DNA from: JAOUGY01 sp963792365
GTDB taxonomy: Bacteria > Actinomycetota > Acidimicrobiia > Spongiisociales > ZC4RG35
DNA length: 64,000 nt
NCBI GenBank assembly: GCA_963792365.1
Contig: CAWBVW010000005.1
Location: forward strand, 124,001 to 188,000
Reading direction: 5' to 3'
The notes below the pieces were generated by a model, which saw only the letters and a program-made list of their open reading frames with translations, was not told the origin of the DNA and made no database searches. Made by a program: the position numbers and the translations under genes. This document shows positions 16,448-25,291 of the stretch, piece by piece (position 1 is the stretch's first letter; every line of letters begins with the position of its first letter).

Positions 16448-18996
16448 CCCACTCCCTGGGCCGCCACCACGCCCCGGTCGACGAGCTTCAACGCGGTTCT
16501 CGCATCTTCGGCGAGAGGTGGGAAGACATCGCGAAGCTGTTTCACGAGGTCGACGAGCTGTCTCGACACCCGTACGAAGTCGCCGGCTGCGAGCCGGTCG
16601 GCTCCCGGTAGATCGTCGAGGTCGTGTCCCTCGGCCCAGGCATGGGCGGAGGGGGCGAAGCCAGGGTCGGGGCGCCGACCGACCGGAAGCCGATGCTCCC
16701 TCTCGGCGGCGGACAACTCGTCCCACAACTCCAGCAGCCGGTCGTAGCGGGCCGCAAGATCGGGTGACGGCCACACGGGTTGCGAAGGCTGATCGGTCCG
16801 CGGTTCGAACACGAAGCAGGATGCGAATGCCGCCAGCTCGATCGGGTCCAGCCCCCAGAACAGACCCCGCTCGATGGCTTCGACCAGCAAGAGGTCGAGC
16901 TCGTTGTACAGAAAACGGAGACGTTCACCCCGCTCGGTGAGCGCCCAGCCGTCGAGGTATCCCCAGTCGCTGAGCAGCTCTTCGATGGAGCGGAACTCGT
17001 CTGTGAGCCCAACGCCCTCGCGCCGAAGGTCAGTCCTCAACTGTTCCATCCTGCGCTCCGTTCTTCTCGCCTTTCGCAGCCAGTGGACATGCGGGTTCAC
17101 ATCAGGGCATGCGGCCACCGGGTGATCGATGGTCACGGATGGACGCGAAACGACGCGATGCTCCGAAGAGGGAATCGACCTGAGCTTGCGGAGGACCACC
17201 TGCGTGAACTTGCGGTCGTTGCCCCGGTAGGGGCGAGGAAACTCGACGATGCCTGACCTGACCGTGCCGGACACGATCTCGTTCTCCCCGATCGTGGACG
17301 TGCGCCCCGAAGTGCTCAAGACGAGATGGCGACTGCCATTCTTGCCTCGGGCAACCCTCCGCAGCACCACATAGCGGCCTGCTCGAGGCCCGGAGGGGAT
17401 GTCGATCACCTCGCCGGGGTGCAGATCCCCCGCCAGGGAGCGTGCGCGGCCGCGATCCGAGGACTCGATCATGCTCAGGTATTCCTCTACCGATCCGAGC
17501 TCACATGCTGCCCTGGCGTATTCGTCCTGCGAACGCTGTTCCAGGTCCCGGAGGGTCTTCTGGGCCGCCTGATGCGATCCCTGACGCTGGAACTGGGCAA
17601 AGGACGCCTCGAGCAGTTCGGTGGCCCGTTCCTCGTCGTAGTTGGCCACGAGATTGGCCGCCATGTTGTAGGTGGGCCGAAACGACGATCGCAGCGGGTG
17701 ACTGCCCACCGATGCGATCCTGAACACTTGGTCCAGGCGCACGAACCGGGAGTGGAGAACGACGCCGAATCCCACGGTGTCGATGCCCCGACGCCCGGCA
17801 CGACCGGTGAGTTGGGTGTAGTCGCCCGGCTCGAGCAGCGAGTGACCCTCGCCGTCGTACTTGGACAGGCTCTCGAGCACCACCGTTCGAGCCGGCATGT
17901 TGATCCCGAGAGCCAGAGTCTCCGTGGCGAAGACCACCTTGAGGAATCCGCCGGCGAACAGTTCCTCCACGGTCTCTTTGAAGGCGGGGACCATCCCTGC
18001 ATGGTGAGCTGCGACTCCGGCTTCGAGTGCGCTGATCCATCGGCCGTAGTCGAGGGCAACGAGGTCGGTGTCCGACAGGTGTGCGGTGCGCTCCTCGGCG
18101 ATCGCCCTTATCTGGGCCCTCTGCTCGTGGTCGATCAGCCTCACCCCGTGTTCGAGAATCGACAGCGCCGCCGCGTCGCAACCTGCTCGCGAGAAGATGA
18201 AGTAGATGGCCGGCAGCATTGCCTCCTCGGCCAAGTATTCGATGATCTCTGTTCGGCCCGGTGTTGTGAACCGGTTGCGTCGCCCCCGTTCCAGCCCGAG
18301 GAGGTGTTCGAGTTTCGGATTCTGACGACGTTTGCCGCCCTTCTCCACGAAGGTGGGCAGCATCACCAGGCGTTGACCGCCACCGCGGTCGGCCAACAAG
18401 TACCGACCTTCGAGCGGTACCGGACGCTCATCCGTGTAGATCAGGGCGGTGTCACCACGTCGCTCCTCGATCCAGTCGGAGAACTCGTCGGCGTTGGCGA
18501 TCGTCGCCGAGAGAGCGACCATTCGGACGTGCCGGGGAGCATGGATGAGGACTTCCTCCCACACGGCACCGCGGAACCGATCCTGCAGGTAGTGGACCTC
18601 ATCGAGAATCACGAACTCCACGTCCTCGACCGCAGCCGGGTCGGCGTAGATCATGTTGCGGAGGACCTCGGTAGTCATGACGACGATGGGCGCGCCACCG
18701 TTGATGACGTTGTCGCCGGTCAGCAGACCGACTCGCTCGGGTCCGTAGTCGGCCACGAGATCCCCGAACTTCTGGTTGGAAAGCGCCTTGATGGGTGTGG
18801 TGTAGAACACCCTCCGCCCAGAGTTGACCGCCAGGTGAATGGCCATCTCCGCCACCAGTGTCTTGCCCGCGCCGGTCGGGGCCGTCACCACCACGCTCGA
18901 GCCGGCGAGCAGCGCCGCCGCGGCCTCCTTCTGAAACTGGTCGGGCTCGTAGGGAAGCCTCGAGAAGAACCCGGAGAGCGCGCCGGATTCGATCAC
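16444..18996 (-). CDS. helY: DEAD/DEAH-box helicase HelY (Ski2-like)
   Basis: An 850-aa superfamily 2 helicase. Walker A is APTGAGKT, the Walker B/DExH box is ILDEVHYLQD, motif III is LSATIANADEF, and motifs V/VI include ETLALGINMPARTVV and QLTGRAGRRGID. This is the Ski2/Mtr4-like HelY of actinobacteria (about 900 aa in mycobacteria), a predicted RNA helicase. Its place downstream of tatA/B-tatC and near pafBC is the standard actinobacterial order. The GTG start at 18996 overlaps the tatC stop (GTGA) and gives the N-terminus VIESGALSGFFSRLPYEPD. Confidence 0.94.
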   Translation of the reverse strand: MIESGALSGFFSRLPYEPDQFQKEAAAALLAGSSVVVTAPTGAGKTLVAEMAIHLAVNSGRRVFYTTPIKALSNQKFGDLVADYGPERVGLLTGDNVINGGAPIVVMTTEVLRNMIYADPAAVEDVEFVILDEVHYLQDRFRGAVWEEVLIHAPRHVRMVALSATIANADEFSDWIEERRGDTALIYTDERPVPLEGRYLLADRGGGQRLVMLPTFVEKGGKRRQNPKLEHLLGLERGRRNRFTTPGRTEIIEYLAEEAMLPAIYFIFSRAGCDAAALSILEHGVRLIDHEQRAQIRAIAEERTAHLSDTDLVALDYGRWISALEAGVAAHHAGMVPAFKETVEELFAGGFLKVVFATETLALGINMPARTVVLESLSKYDGEGHSLLEPGDYTQLTGRAGRRGIDTVGFGVVLHSRFVRLDQVFRIASVGSHPLRSSFRPTYNMAANLVANYDEERATELLEASFAQFQRQGSHQAAQKTLRDLEQRSQDEYARAACELGSVEEYLSMIESSDRGRARSLAGDLHPGEVIDIPSGPRAGRYVVLRRVARGKNGSRHLVLSTSGRTSTIGENEIVSGTVRSGIVEFPRPYRGNDRKFTQVVLRKLRSIPSSEHRVVSRPSVTIDHPVAACPDVNPHVHWLRKARRTERRMEQLRTDLRREGVGLTDEFRSIEELLSDWGYLDGWALTERGERLRFLYNELDLLLVEAIERGLFWGLDPIELAAFASCFVFEPRTDQPSQPVWPSPDLAARYDRLLELWDELSAAEREHRLPVGRRPDPGFAPSAHAWAEGHDLDDLPGADRLAAGDFVRVSRQLVDLVKQLRDVFPPLAEDARTALKLVDRGVVAAQGVG

Positions 18997-19727
18997 TTTC
19001 TCAAGAGCAATCGCACGAGCCAGTACGTGATCTCGTAGAACAGGTAGAGCGGGGCCGACAGGAGCGTGAGGGTGAGAACGTCGCCGGTCGGGGTGATGGC
19101 TGCGGCCACGATCACGATGATCAGCACGGCCCACCGCCGGCCCTTGCCCAATTGCTGCGACGAGATCAGTCCTGCCGCGGACGCTCCGAAGAGGAACACC
19201 GGGTACATGAAGGAAACCCCGAATGCGAGCAGGAAGCGGATGACGAACGAGAAGTAGTCGCCGAGTCGATACTGGGACGGCACTTCACCGAAAATTCCGA
19301 GGAAGAATCGGAACGCCCTCGGGAGACTCCAATAGCCAAAGCCGACTCCGAGGATGAAGAGCACGACGGTCGCAACGATGACCGGTACCGCCCATCGGCG
19401 CTCTCGCTGGTGGAGGGCGGGGCTCACGAAAGCCCAGAGCTGATAGAGCACCACGGGGCTTCCCAGGATGAGCCCACCGAAGATCGCGACCCGCATGAGC
19501 ACCGAGAACGACTCGGTTGGGGCGATGATCAGGAAGCACTCCTCCTCGGTCCCACAGATGTTCAGATATGGGGTGGCGAGGATGTCCTTGATCGATTCTG
19601 CGAACAGAAGACACAGCAGCGACGCACCGATCACCGCGGCAGCGATCTTGACGATTCGCCATCGAAGCTCATCGAGGTGGGCGAGCAGCGACTGTGGTTG
19701 GTCCTTGTCTTCCGCCTCCACGGTCAC
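18993..19727 (-). CDS. tatC: Sec-independent protein translocase TatC
   Basis: TatC is the multispanning receptor of the twin-arginine translocase. The 244-aa protein has the N-terminal HLDELRWRIVK motif that contacts the signal peptide, and six predicted membrane helices (starts near 25, 75, 110, 155, 193, 217). A periplasmic loop contains ICGTEEECF with two Cys. It overlaps tatB (ATGA) and helY (GTGA), so the three are co-transcribed. Confidence 0.96.
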   Translation of the reverse strand: MTVEAEDKDQPQSLLAHLDELRWRIVKIAAAVIGASLLCLLFAESIKDILATPYLNICGTEEECFLIIAPTESFSVLMRVAIFGGLILGSPVVLYQLWAFVSPALHQRERRWAVPVIVATVVLFILGVGFGYWSLPRAFRFFLGIFGEVPSQYRLGDYFSFVIRFLLAFGVSFMYPVFLFGASAAGLISSQQLGKGRRWAVLIIVIVAAAITPTGDVLTLTLLSAPLYLFYEITYWLVRLLLRK

Positions 19728-20212
19728 GCCGCGCCGTCCTCACCGTCACGGTGCTCGGACTCGGTGGGCTGTGTGCCGATGGGCTCGGGGTCTCTCGGCT
19801 CGGGTTCCGTCGGCTCGGGCGCTGTCGTTTCAGGCTGCTCCGACCCGGCGCCCGGTTCGTCGATCGCACCGCCGGTCTCGGTGATGCGCTCCAGATCCCG
19901 CATGGCATCTTCGGGTGTCGGTCCGGAAAGCGGCTTGGGACCGACCCACGGCGCAGGCTTCACCTCCTGGTCGAAGACCTTCCTGGTGTCGCGCATCGTG
20001 TCCTGGACCTCACGCATGGGTTCACGGATGTCCCGGGCGATCTCTCGCACGTCGCCAACCTCGCTCTCGAGACCCTCGCGCAGCTCGCGGGCAGCCTTCC
20101 GCAGCTCTGCGGTCCAGCCACCAACCTTGCGCGCCATCTCCGGCAGACGTTGCGGTCCCAGCACCACGAGCGCCACCAGAAAGATGACGAAGAACTCAGC
20201 GCCTTCGATCAC
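19724..20212 (-). CDS. tatB: Twin-arginine translocase subunit TatA/TatB (TatB-like)
   Basis: A 162-aa protein with one N-terminal membrane helix (GAEFFVIFLVALVVLGPQRLPEMARK), the conserved Phe/Gly hinge and LGP-LP motif, an amphipathic helix, and a long Pro/Glu-rich acidic tail. The GPQRLPE hinge and the length suggest TatB rather than the shorter TatA; I cannot exclude a TatA role. It is the first gene of tatB-tatC-helY. Confidence 0.9.
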   Translation of the reverse strand: MIEGAEFFVIFLVALVVLGPQRLPEMARKVGGWTAELRKAARELREGLESEVGDVREIARDIREPMREVQDTMRDTRKVFDQEVKPAPWVGPKPLSGPTPEDAMRDLERITETGGAIDEPGAGSEQPETTAPEPTEPEPRDPEPIGTQPTESEHRDGEDGAA

Positions 20213-20272
20213 AGCACCATGGTAGAAGCCTCACAAGTACACGTCGCGCCCGCGGCGGGTCCGCAGGCCCAG

Positions 20273-20660
20273 GCAACTCGCGTTCCGAGGAAGGCCCGTG
20301 ACGGCGTGAGGAGCCGGGCTTGGGTGGCGGTCCGCACGGGGCCGACGGCAGACGGCCGACAGCAAACACGGAATGGTGGATGTCGGCCGTTGGCGATTGG
20401 CTGTTGGCCCGGCCACCCGCGCCCCGAGGTGGCCCGGTGCAGGCGTGAGCGGCCGGTCCTGCGGTGGCGCGTCGATCTGGCCGACTGCAGTCGGCAGACG
20501 CGGTTTGGTGTGCGGTTGGCGGTTGGCTGTTGGCCCGGCAACCCAGGGCCAGAGGTGGCCAGCGATGCCGTGAGTAGGTGGGGCTCGGGCTGGCGGTCCG
20601 CACCTTCAGCCGAGATACGGCACAGAGCATACGTGTCCGCACGCGATTCGACCCCGGCGG
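20273..20660. repeat. Three degenerate copies of an about 130-bp tandem repeat in a gene-free gap
   Basis: The 533-bp gap between tatB and the zinc-ribbon gene holds three related blocks. Core segments are at 20273-20311, 20411-20449 and 20537-20574, each of the form ggc-acyc...gaggtggcc...gtgag. Two of them are preceded by ttggctgttggcccgg, and copies 1 and 3 are followed by ggcggtccgcac. Spacing between cores is 138 and 126 bases. ORFs across it on both strands are Arg/Pro-rich and repeat-derived, so I see no gene. Function is unknown. Confidence 0.6.
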
Positions 20661-20745
20661 GTGTCACCCGATGCACCCTCCCGGTGGGCGGATCGAGCGA
20701 CGGCCCGGCGGGGCCGGTCGCAAAGCGGATCAGTTGGAGTTCAGC

Positions 20746-21036
20746 TCAGTTGGCGAGAAGTCGAAAGGGATCGATCTCAGAGTTCAGAGCTGTCACGAAC
20801 TGGTCGATCTCGCCCTCGGTGATCGGGTCGGGACGTACCACTTCGTATGCAACGCCTGTCGCCAGCAGCACACTGACGACTCGTGCGTTTGCGGGTCGAC
20901 GTTCGATCTGACCGCACGTCGGGCACGAGAATCTGTACACGCCCGTCTCTTCGGACGGTTCCAACTCGAGTGCGACGTCATCGGGTGTGAGCTCGACGTC
21001 TCCGCACTGACTGCATGTGGTCTTGATCGTTGTCAC
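20746..21036 (-). CDS. Small zinc-ribbon protein of unknown function
   Basis: A 96-aa protein with two CxxC knuckles (Cys8/Cys11 in TTCSQCGDVEL and Cys38/Cys41 in YRFSCPTCGQIE), forming a rubredoxin-like zinc ribbon over residues 1-45. A helical tail carries DPITEGEIDQFVTAL. The spacing and small size resemble DNA- or RNA-polymerase-associated ribbons, but no partner can be named. It stands alone between the repeat region and pafC, separated by 113 bases. Confidence 0.72.
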   Translation of the reverse strand: MTTIKTTCSQCGDVELTPDDVALELEPSEETGVYRFSCPTCGQIERRPANARVVSVLLATGVAYEVVRPDPITEGEIDQFVTALNSEIDPFRLLAN

Positions 21037-21149
21037 TGGGGTCTCCGCTGTTCCGCTTCTGATTGCGATATCGGCGAAGCGTCAGCCCAACTGAAGAACC
21101 ATTTCCCACGTTGGGTCGGAAGGCCCCCCGGCTCCTCGATGTCGGGCGC

Positions 21150-22097
21150 TCATGGCCCAGCCGGGCCGGCTCCGTACCGGGCCAAGACCTCCGACTTCAG
21201 GTCTGAGAGCGCGGCTCTGACCTCATCGCCCTCGAGGAGTCGTGCGGTCCCGCCGAGCCGGAGCAGCAGTCCCGCAGCGACGGCGGGATCCGACGCCGAG
21301 AATCGGATGGTGGTGAGGTCGGAGGTCTGCGACTCGATCGCCACCGGGTAGTACTCGGTCACCCATCGGGCAGGTCCCGATAGCTCGATGACACACTCCA
21401 CATCGTCGTCGTCCGGAACGTAGCTCACCTGTGGAGCTGGCGGCTCCGCCGGCGGCTGGAAGCGATCGCCCGTCCGTCGCGCCGCGCGGATCCGATCGAT
21501 TCGGAACACCCTGTCGTCGGTCGCTCGTCGACAGAACCCCGACACGTACCAGTTGCCCAGCGACGTGAAGACGGTCCACGGCTCGATCGCGCGAACGGTT
21601 GTCTCGTTGCGAGAGAGGGAGGTGTAGGTGATCTCCACCACTGCTCCTTCGGACGCGGCCTCTCTCAACATCTGCGTGAACTGTGGACCGGCATCCGCCA
21701 GATCCACCGTGAAGGCATCCGGGTCGTCGGGCAGGAGGGAGCGGCTGAGTTTCTCGACGGCCCGATTCAGCGCCTCAGTACCACCTCCCGAGCCCAGAAC
21801 GGCGAGACCGGAGGCCAGCAGGGCAACCGACTCGGCGGCACTCAGGCGCGGGGCGCCGGCGAAGTAGTCGGCGGTGTCGACTATCACTTCGTCGTCTTCG
21901 ACATACGCCACCATCAGATCGCCGGGGCCGTAGCCGGGCAAGCCGCACACGAACACGAGGTCGAGGTCCTCGAGTAGTTGTTTGCGCGTGTATCCGAAGC
22001 GATCGCACACCTCGTCGACGGTGACACCGGGGTGCGCGATCACCCAGGGCAGCATCGCAAGGATCCTGGTGAGCCGGGTGACCGTGCGTGCGCTCAT
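21150..22097 (-). CDS. pafC: WYL-domain transcriptional regulator PafC
   Basis: A 315-aa protein: N-terminal winged helix (residues 1-70, MSARTVTRLTRILAMLPWVI ... TVDEVCDRFGYTRKQLLEDL), a central WYL domain (about 140-235, LGNWYVSGFCRRATDDRVFRIDR) and a C-terminal WCX extension. In mycobacteria PafB and PafC form a heterodimer that activates the LexA-independent DNA damage response; despite the name they are not needed for pupylation. The ATG at 22097 overlaps the pafB stop (ATGA); the long upstream extension lies inside pafB. Confidence 0.92.
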   Translation of the reverse strand: MSARTVTRLTRILAMLPWVIAHPGVTVDEVCDRFGYTRKQLLEDLDLVFVCGLPGYGPGDLMVAYVEDDEVIVDTADYFAGAPRLSAAESVALLASGLAVLGSGGGTEALNRAVEKLSRSLLPDDPDAFTVDLADAGPQFTQMLREAASEGAVVEITYTSLSRNETTVRAIEPWTVFTSLGNWYVSGFCRRATDDRVFRIDRIRAARRTGDRFQPPAEPPAPQVSYVPDDDDVECVIELSGPARWVTEYYPVAIESQTSDLTTIRFSASDPAVAAGLLLRLGGTARLLEGDEVRAALSDLKSEVLARYGAGPAGP

Positions 22098-23026
22098 ACC
22101 TGCACCGCCTTGACCACGTCGACGAGGGCGGTTCGAACCTCTTGTGGGGCCAGTACTTCGGCTTGAGCGCCGAACGAGAGGATCCAACCGAGGAATGCGT
22201 CGAGATGGTTCACGGTGAGCGTCACTTCGATGGCGCCGTCGTCGGATCTGTGTCCACGGGCGGCGCTGTGCGCCAGCCGGCGCTCGGCCCACCAGGCCGC
22301 AGACTCGTCGAACCGGACGGTCACTTGCAGCGCCTCTCCTGCGCCTACTTCCCACGGGTTGTTGGCCATGGCCGCGCTGACCGTCAGGCCCGGCGTGCGC
22401 TCGAATGCGTCTTCGTCGGCACCGATCGTCAGGTCTTCGATGCGATCGATGCGGAACACGCGCTCCTGTCCGGCGGCATCCACCCCGACGACGTACCAGT
22501 GGCCGTTCCGGTGTCCGATTCCGTGTGGAGCTAGCACCCGGGGCTTGTCGCGGTAGGCGAAGGTGATCATCCGCCGCTCTGTGACCGCGACGTAGAGGTT
22601 GGCCAGCATGTCGGCGTCCGCCCCGAGATCGGCGCCGAGCGGATCCACTCCCCCGGTCGTCCTCGCACCACCGAGCTTGAGGATGGCGTCGGGACCCGAT
22701 GGCTGGCCGCCGATGCGGACCACTTGCGCTGCGAGCCAGAGCGCCGCTCGCTCCTCGTCGTCGAGATCAGGGTCGGGAAGACGGTATTCGTCGGGTGGGA
22801 TGACGTACCCATGCTCGATGTCCCATTGATCCGTAGCCGAGATGCGGATCGGAATGCCCAGCCTGCGGAGCAGATCCTTGTCGCGCTCGAACATTCGACG
22901 GAATGCCTCATCTGTCTGGCCGCCGTAGCCGGCGACGGTTTGCCGGATCTCGTCGGCGGTGACCGGTCGACTCGTGGTCAGCAGAAACGCCAGGAGGTTG
23001 AGGATCCGTTCGATGACGTTGCGCAT
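22094..23026 (-). CDS. pafB: WYL-domain transcriptional regulator PafB
   Basis: A 310-aa partner of PafC with the same architecture: N-terminal winged helix (MRNVIERILNLLAFLLTT ... TADEIRQTV), WYL domain with HRNGHWYVVGVDAAGQERVFRIDR (about 170-200) and a WCX C-terminal domain. The WYL fold is thought to sense single-stranded DNA. AAGGGG lies just before the ATG. It follows pafA on the same strand, with a 120-bp gap that contains an unusual ACGT array. Confidence 0.93.
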   Translation of the reverse strand: MRNVIERILNLLAFLLTTSRPVTADEIRQTVAGYGGQTDEAFRRMFERDKDLLRRLGIPIRISATDQWDIEHGYVIPPDEYRLPDPDLDDEERAALWLAAQVVRIGGQPSGPDAILKLGGARTTGGVDPLGADLGADADMLANLYVAVTERRMITFAYRDKPRVLAPHGIGHRNGHWYVVGVDAAGQERVFRIDRIEDLTIGADEDAFERTPGLTVSAAMANNPWEVGAGEALQVTVRFDESAAWWAERRLAHSAARGHRSDDGAIEVTLTVNHLDAFLGWILSFGAQAEVLAPQEVRTALVDVVKAVQV

Positions 23027-23088
23027 TCACCCCTTGGTACACGGTGGGCCGACGGGTTACAAGGATGCCGTGCGTCCTGTCACCGGCG

Positions 23089-23126
23089 ACGTCGACGTTC
23101 TACGTAGCACGTACGACGTTGAACGT
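23089..23126. promoter_or_regulatory. Six-fold ACGT array with 7-bp spacing upstream of pafB
   Basis: ACGT occurs at 23089, 23095, 23102, 23109, 23116 and 23123, giving steps of 6, 7, 7, 7 and 7 bases. It lies 63-100 bases upstream of the pafB start in the only gap between pafA and pafB. The phase is regular but the three bases between are not conserved. It may be an operator; no known motif is assigned. Confidence 0.4.
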
Positions 23127-23146
23127 GCTGGAGGGGCGGAGCCCGC

Positions 23147-24502
23147 CTACAACGACTCGATCAGCTTCTCCACGCGTTCGTCGAACGCCTTGAAGGGGTC
23201 CTTGCAGAGCACCGTGCGCTGGGCCTGGTCGTTGAGCTTCAAGTGCACCCAGTCCACGGTGAAGTCCCGCTTCTTGGCCTTGGCGGCTTTGATGAACGAA
23301 CCCCTGAGCCTGGCGCGCGTGGTCTGGGGTGGCTCGATGACGGCTCGTGCGATCTTCTCGTCGGTCGTCACACGGTCCACGAGTCCACGTTTGGCCATCA
23401 GGTAGTAGATCCCTCGCGACCTGTTCACGTCGTGGTAGGACAGGTCGAGCATCGCCAGACGGGGATCGGACATCGGAATCTGGCGCTTCTCGCGGTACTG
23501 CTCGAGCATCTTGTACTTCATGACCCAGTCGACCTCGCGGTCGAGGTTCATCGGGTCCTTCTCGAGGTTCGTGAGCAGGTGCTCCCAGCGCTCGATTGCG
23601 ATCTGGATCTCCGGTGGGAATCCAGGACTGCGGGCGAACCGCATCGCCCGGTCCAGGTACTCCCATTGGATGTCGAGGGCAGACAACTCACGCCCGTTCG
23701 CAAGCCGCACCTTCTTGCGACAGGTGAGGTCGTGTGCGATTTCCCGGATGGCGCGGATCGGGTTCTCCAGCGACAAGTCGCGGAACACGACGTCGCGCTC
23801 GATCATCTGCAAGAGGGCCACCACGGTGCCCACCTTCACGAACGTGGCGTATTCGCTCATGTTCGAGTCGCCGGCGATCACGTGAAGTCGGCGATATCGC
23901 TCTGCGTCGGCGTGGGGCTCGTCGCGGGTGTTGATGATCGGACGACTCCGCGTGGTCGCCGAAGAGACACCTTCCCAGATGTGCTCGGCGCGTTGGGCGA
24001 GCGAGTAGACGGTGCCCCTGGGAGTCTGGAGCAGCTTGCCCGACCCGAGGAAGATCTGGCGAGTCACGAGGAAAGGGATCAGCACATCGACGGTGCGATG
24101 GAAATCCTTGTGACGCGAGACGAGGTAGTTCTCGTGGCACCCGTAGCTGTTGCCCGCCGAGTCGGTGTTGTTCTTGAAGAGGTAGATGTCGCCGCGAATC
24201 CCCTCCTCCTCGAGCCTCTGCTCAGCCGATGCCACCAGGCTCTCGAGGATCCGCTCACCCGCCTTGTCGTGGGTGACGACCTCCTCGACCTTGTCGCATT
24301 CCGGTGTGGCGTACTCGGGATGGCTGCCGACATCGAGGTAGAGCCGTGCGCCGTTCTCCAAGAAGACGTTGGAGGAACGACCCCAGCTCACCACCCGCCT
24401 GAAGAGGTAGCGGGCGACTTCATCCGGGCTCAGCCGACGTTGCCCACGCAGAGTGCAGGTGACACCGTATTCGTTCTCGAGTCCGAATATCCGACGATCC
24501 AC
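23147..24502 (-). CDS. pafA: Pup--protein ligase PafA
   Basis: PafA joins the C-terminal Glu of Pup to substrate lysines using ATP. The 451-aa protein is a glutamine-synthetase-like carboxylate-amine ligase. It begins RRIFGLENEYGV (metal-binding Glu residues), has the catalytic-base Asp57 in NGARLYLDVGSHPEYATPEC, and KNNTDSAGNSYGCHENYL and INTRDEPHADAERYRRLHV in the active site. The C-terminal domain that grips Pup is present. It lacks the Dop-loop insert. A short GC hairpin follows its stop. Confidence 0.97.
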   Translation of the reverse strand: MDRRIFGLENEYGVTCTLRGQRRLSPDEVARYLFRRVVSWGRSSNVFLENGARLYLDVGSHPEYATPECDKVEEVVTHDKAGERILESLVASAEQRLEEEGIRGDIYLFKNNTDSAGNSYGCHENYLVSRHKDFHRTVDVLIPFLVTRQIFLGSGKLLQTPRGTVYSLAQRAEHIWEGVSSATTRSRPIINTRDEPHADAERYRRLHVIAGDSNMSEYATFVKVGTVVALLQMIERDVVFRDLSLENPIRAIREIAHDLTCRKKVRLANGRELSALDIQWEYLDRAMRFARSPGFPPEIQIAIERWEHLLTNLEKDPMNLDREVDWVMKYKMLEQYREKRQIPMSDPRLAMLDLSYHDVNRSRGIYYLMAKRGLVDRVTTDEKIARAVIEPPQTTRARLRGSFIKAAKAKKRDFTVDWVHLKLNDQAQRTVLCKDPFKAFDERVEKLIESL

Positions 24503-24625
24503 CAGGAACAGAGTATCGGTTCCCCGGGATTGGTGGAGACCTTTGCGATTGCGGGTCGGGCGAGGCCGCCGACATGCGCCGATTGCCCGGCCGCCGGCCG
24601 AAGCAGGCAGCGGGCGGTGCCGCCG

Positions 24626-25291
24626 TCAGCTACCGATTTGTTCGGGCGACAACCGACGAAAGGCGCGACGACCGTTGCCCCGGTCGAGGACGGCTGCCTC
24701 CCACCCTTCGGATTCGCGGCCCTCGGTGGCCCGAAAGGCCTCGATTCCGGCTTGGATGGCTGCGTCGAGAGTCATGTCGTCGGAGTAGCGCTCACGCAAG
24801 GCTTGTTCCAGCGACTCACCCTTCCCGCCGATGGCCGCAACGTCCCGCTGGTCGTACAGCGTCCCATCGTATGTCACCTTGTACAGCCGGTTGCCCTGTG
24901 CATCGTCGCCGACCTCACAAATCAGCACTTCGACCTCGAACGGCTTTGGTTCGTGGCTGAAGATCTGACCGAGGGTCTGGGAGAAGCCCGTGGCGAGTGC
25001 CATCGCGGTGACATCGCCGCGGGAATACAGATAGCCCATCAGGTCGGCTTGTCGGATTCCGGCCTTGCGGAGCGTCTCGAACTCGTTGTATCGACCGACA
25101 CCTGCGAACGCAATGCGGTCGTACACCTCTGAGATCTTCTGCAGCGCCCTCGAGATGTTCTCGGCGAGAAGCAGAATCCCGGAGTCGAACTCGATCGCCA
25201 CGATCGAACGGCCACGGGCGATGCCTTTGCGAGCGAATTCCGCCTTGTCCCGGACCAGCTGTTCGGGAGCCACGTAGAAGGGCACGCTCAA
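24626..25291 (-). CDS. prcA: 20S proteasome alpha subunit
   Basis: The alpha subunit forms the outer rings of the 20S core and gates entry. The 221-aa protein starts MSVPFYVAPEQLVRDKAEFARKGIARGRSIVAIEF, the H0 helix region of proteasome alpha chains. It has no N-terminal catalytic Thr, as expected. It overlaps prcB by ATGA, giving the usual prcB-prcA transcription order on this strand. A 123-bp gap separates it from pafA. Confidence 0.96.
   Translation of the reverse strand: MSVPFYVAPEQLVRDKAEFARKGIARGRSIVAIEFDSGILLLAENISRALQKISEVYDRIAFAGVGRYNEFETLRKAGIRQADLMGYLYSRGDVTAMALATGFSQTLGQIFSHEPKPFEVEVLICEVGDDAQGNRLYKVTYDGTLYDQRDVAAIGGKGESLEQALRERYSDDMTLDAAIQAGIEAFRATEGRESEGWEAAVLDRGNGRRAFRRLSPEQIGS

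Noticed and set aside
17326..19038. 570-aa plus-strand ORF
   Set aside because: Antisense to helY; high GC third positions of the real gene keep the opposite frame open.
20273..20660. CRISPR array
   Set aside because: Only three diverged copies with 126-138 base periods and no short identical repeats; no cas genes.
20209..20676. 155-aa minus-strand ORF over the repeat region
   Set aside because: Its peptide repeats mirror the DNA repeat and it is Pro/Arg-rich with no start signal, so I treat it as non-coding.
23243..25132. 629-aa plus-strand ORF
   Set aside because: Spans pafA, a gap and prcA in antisense; both real genes have full motifs.
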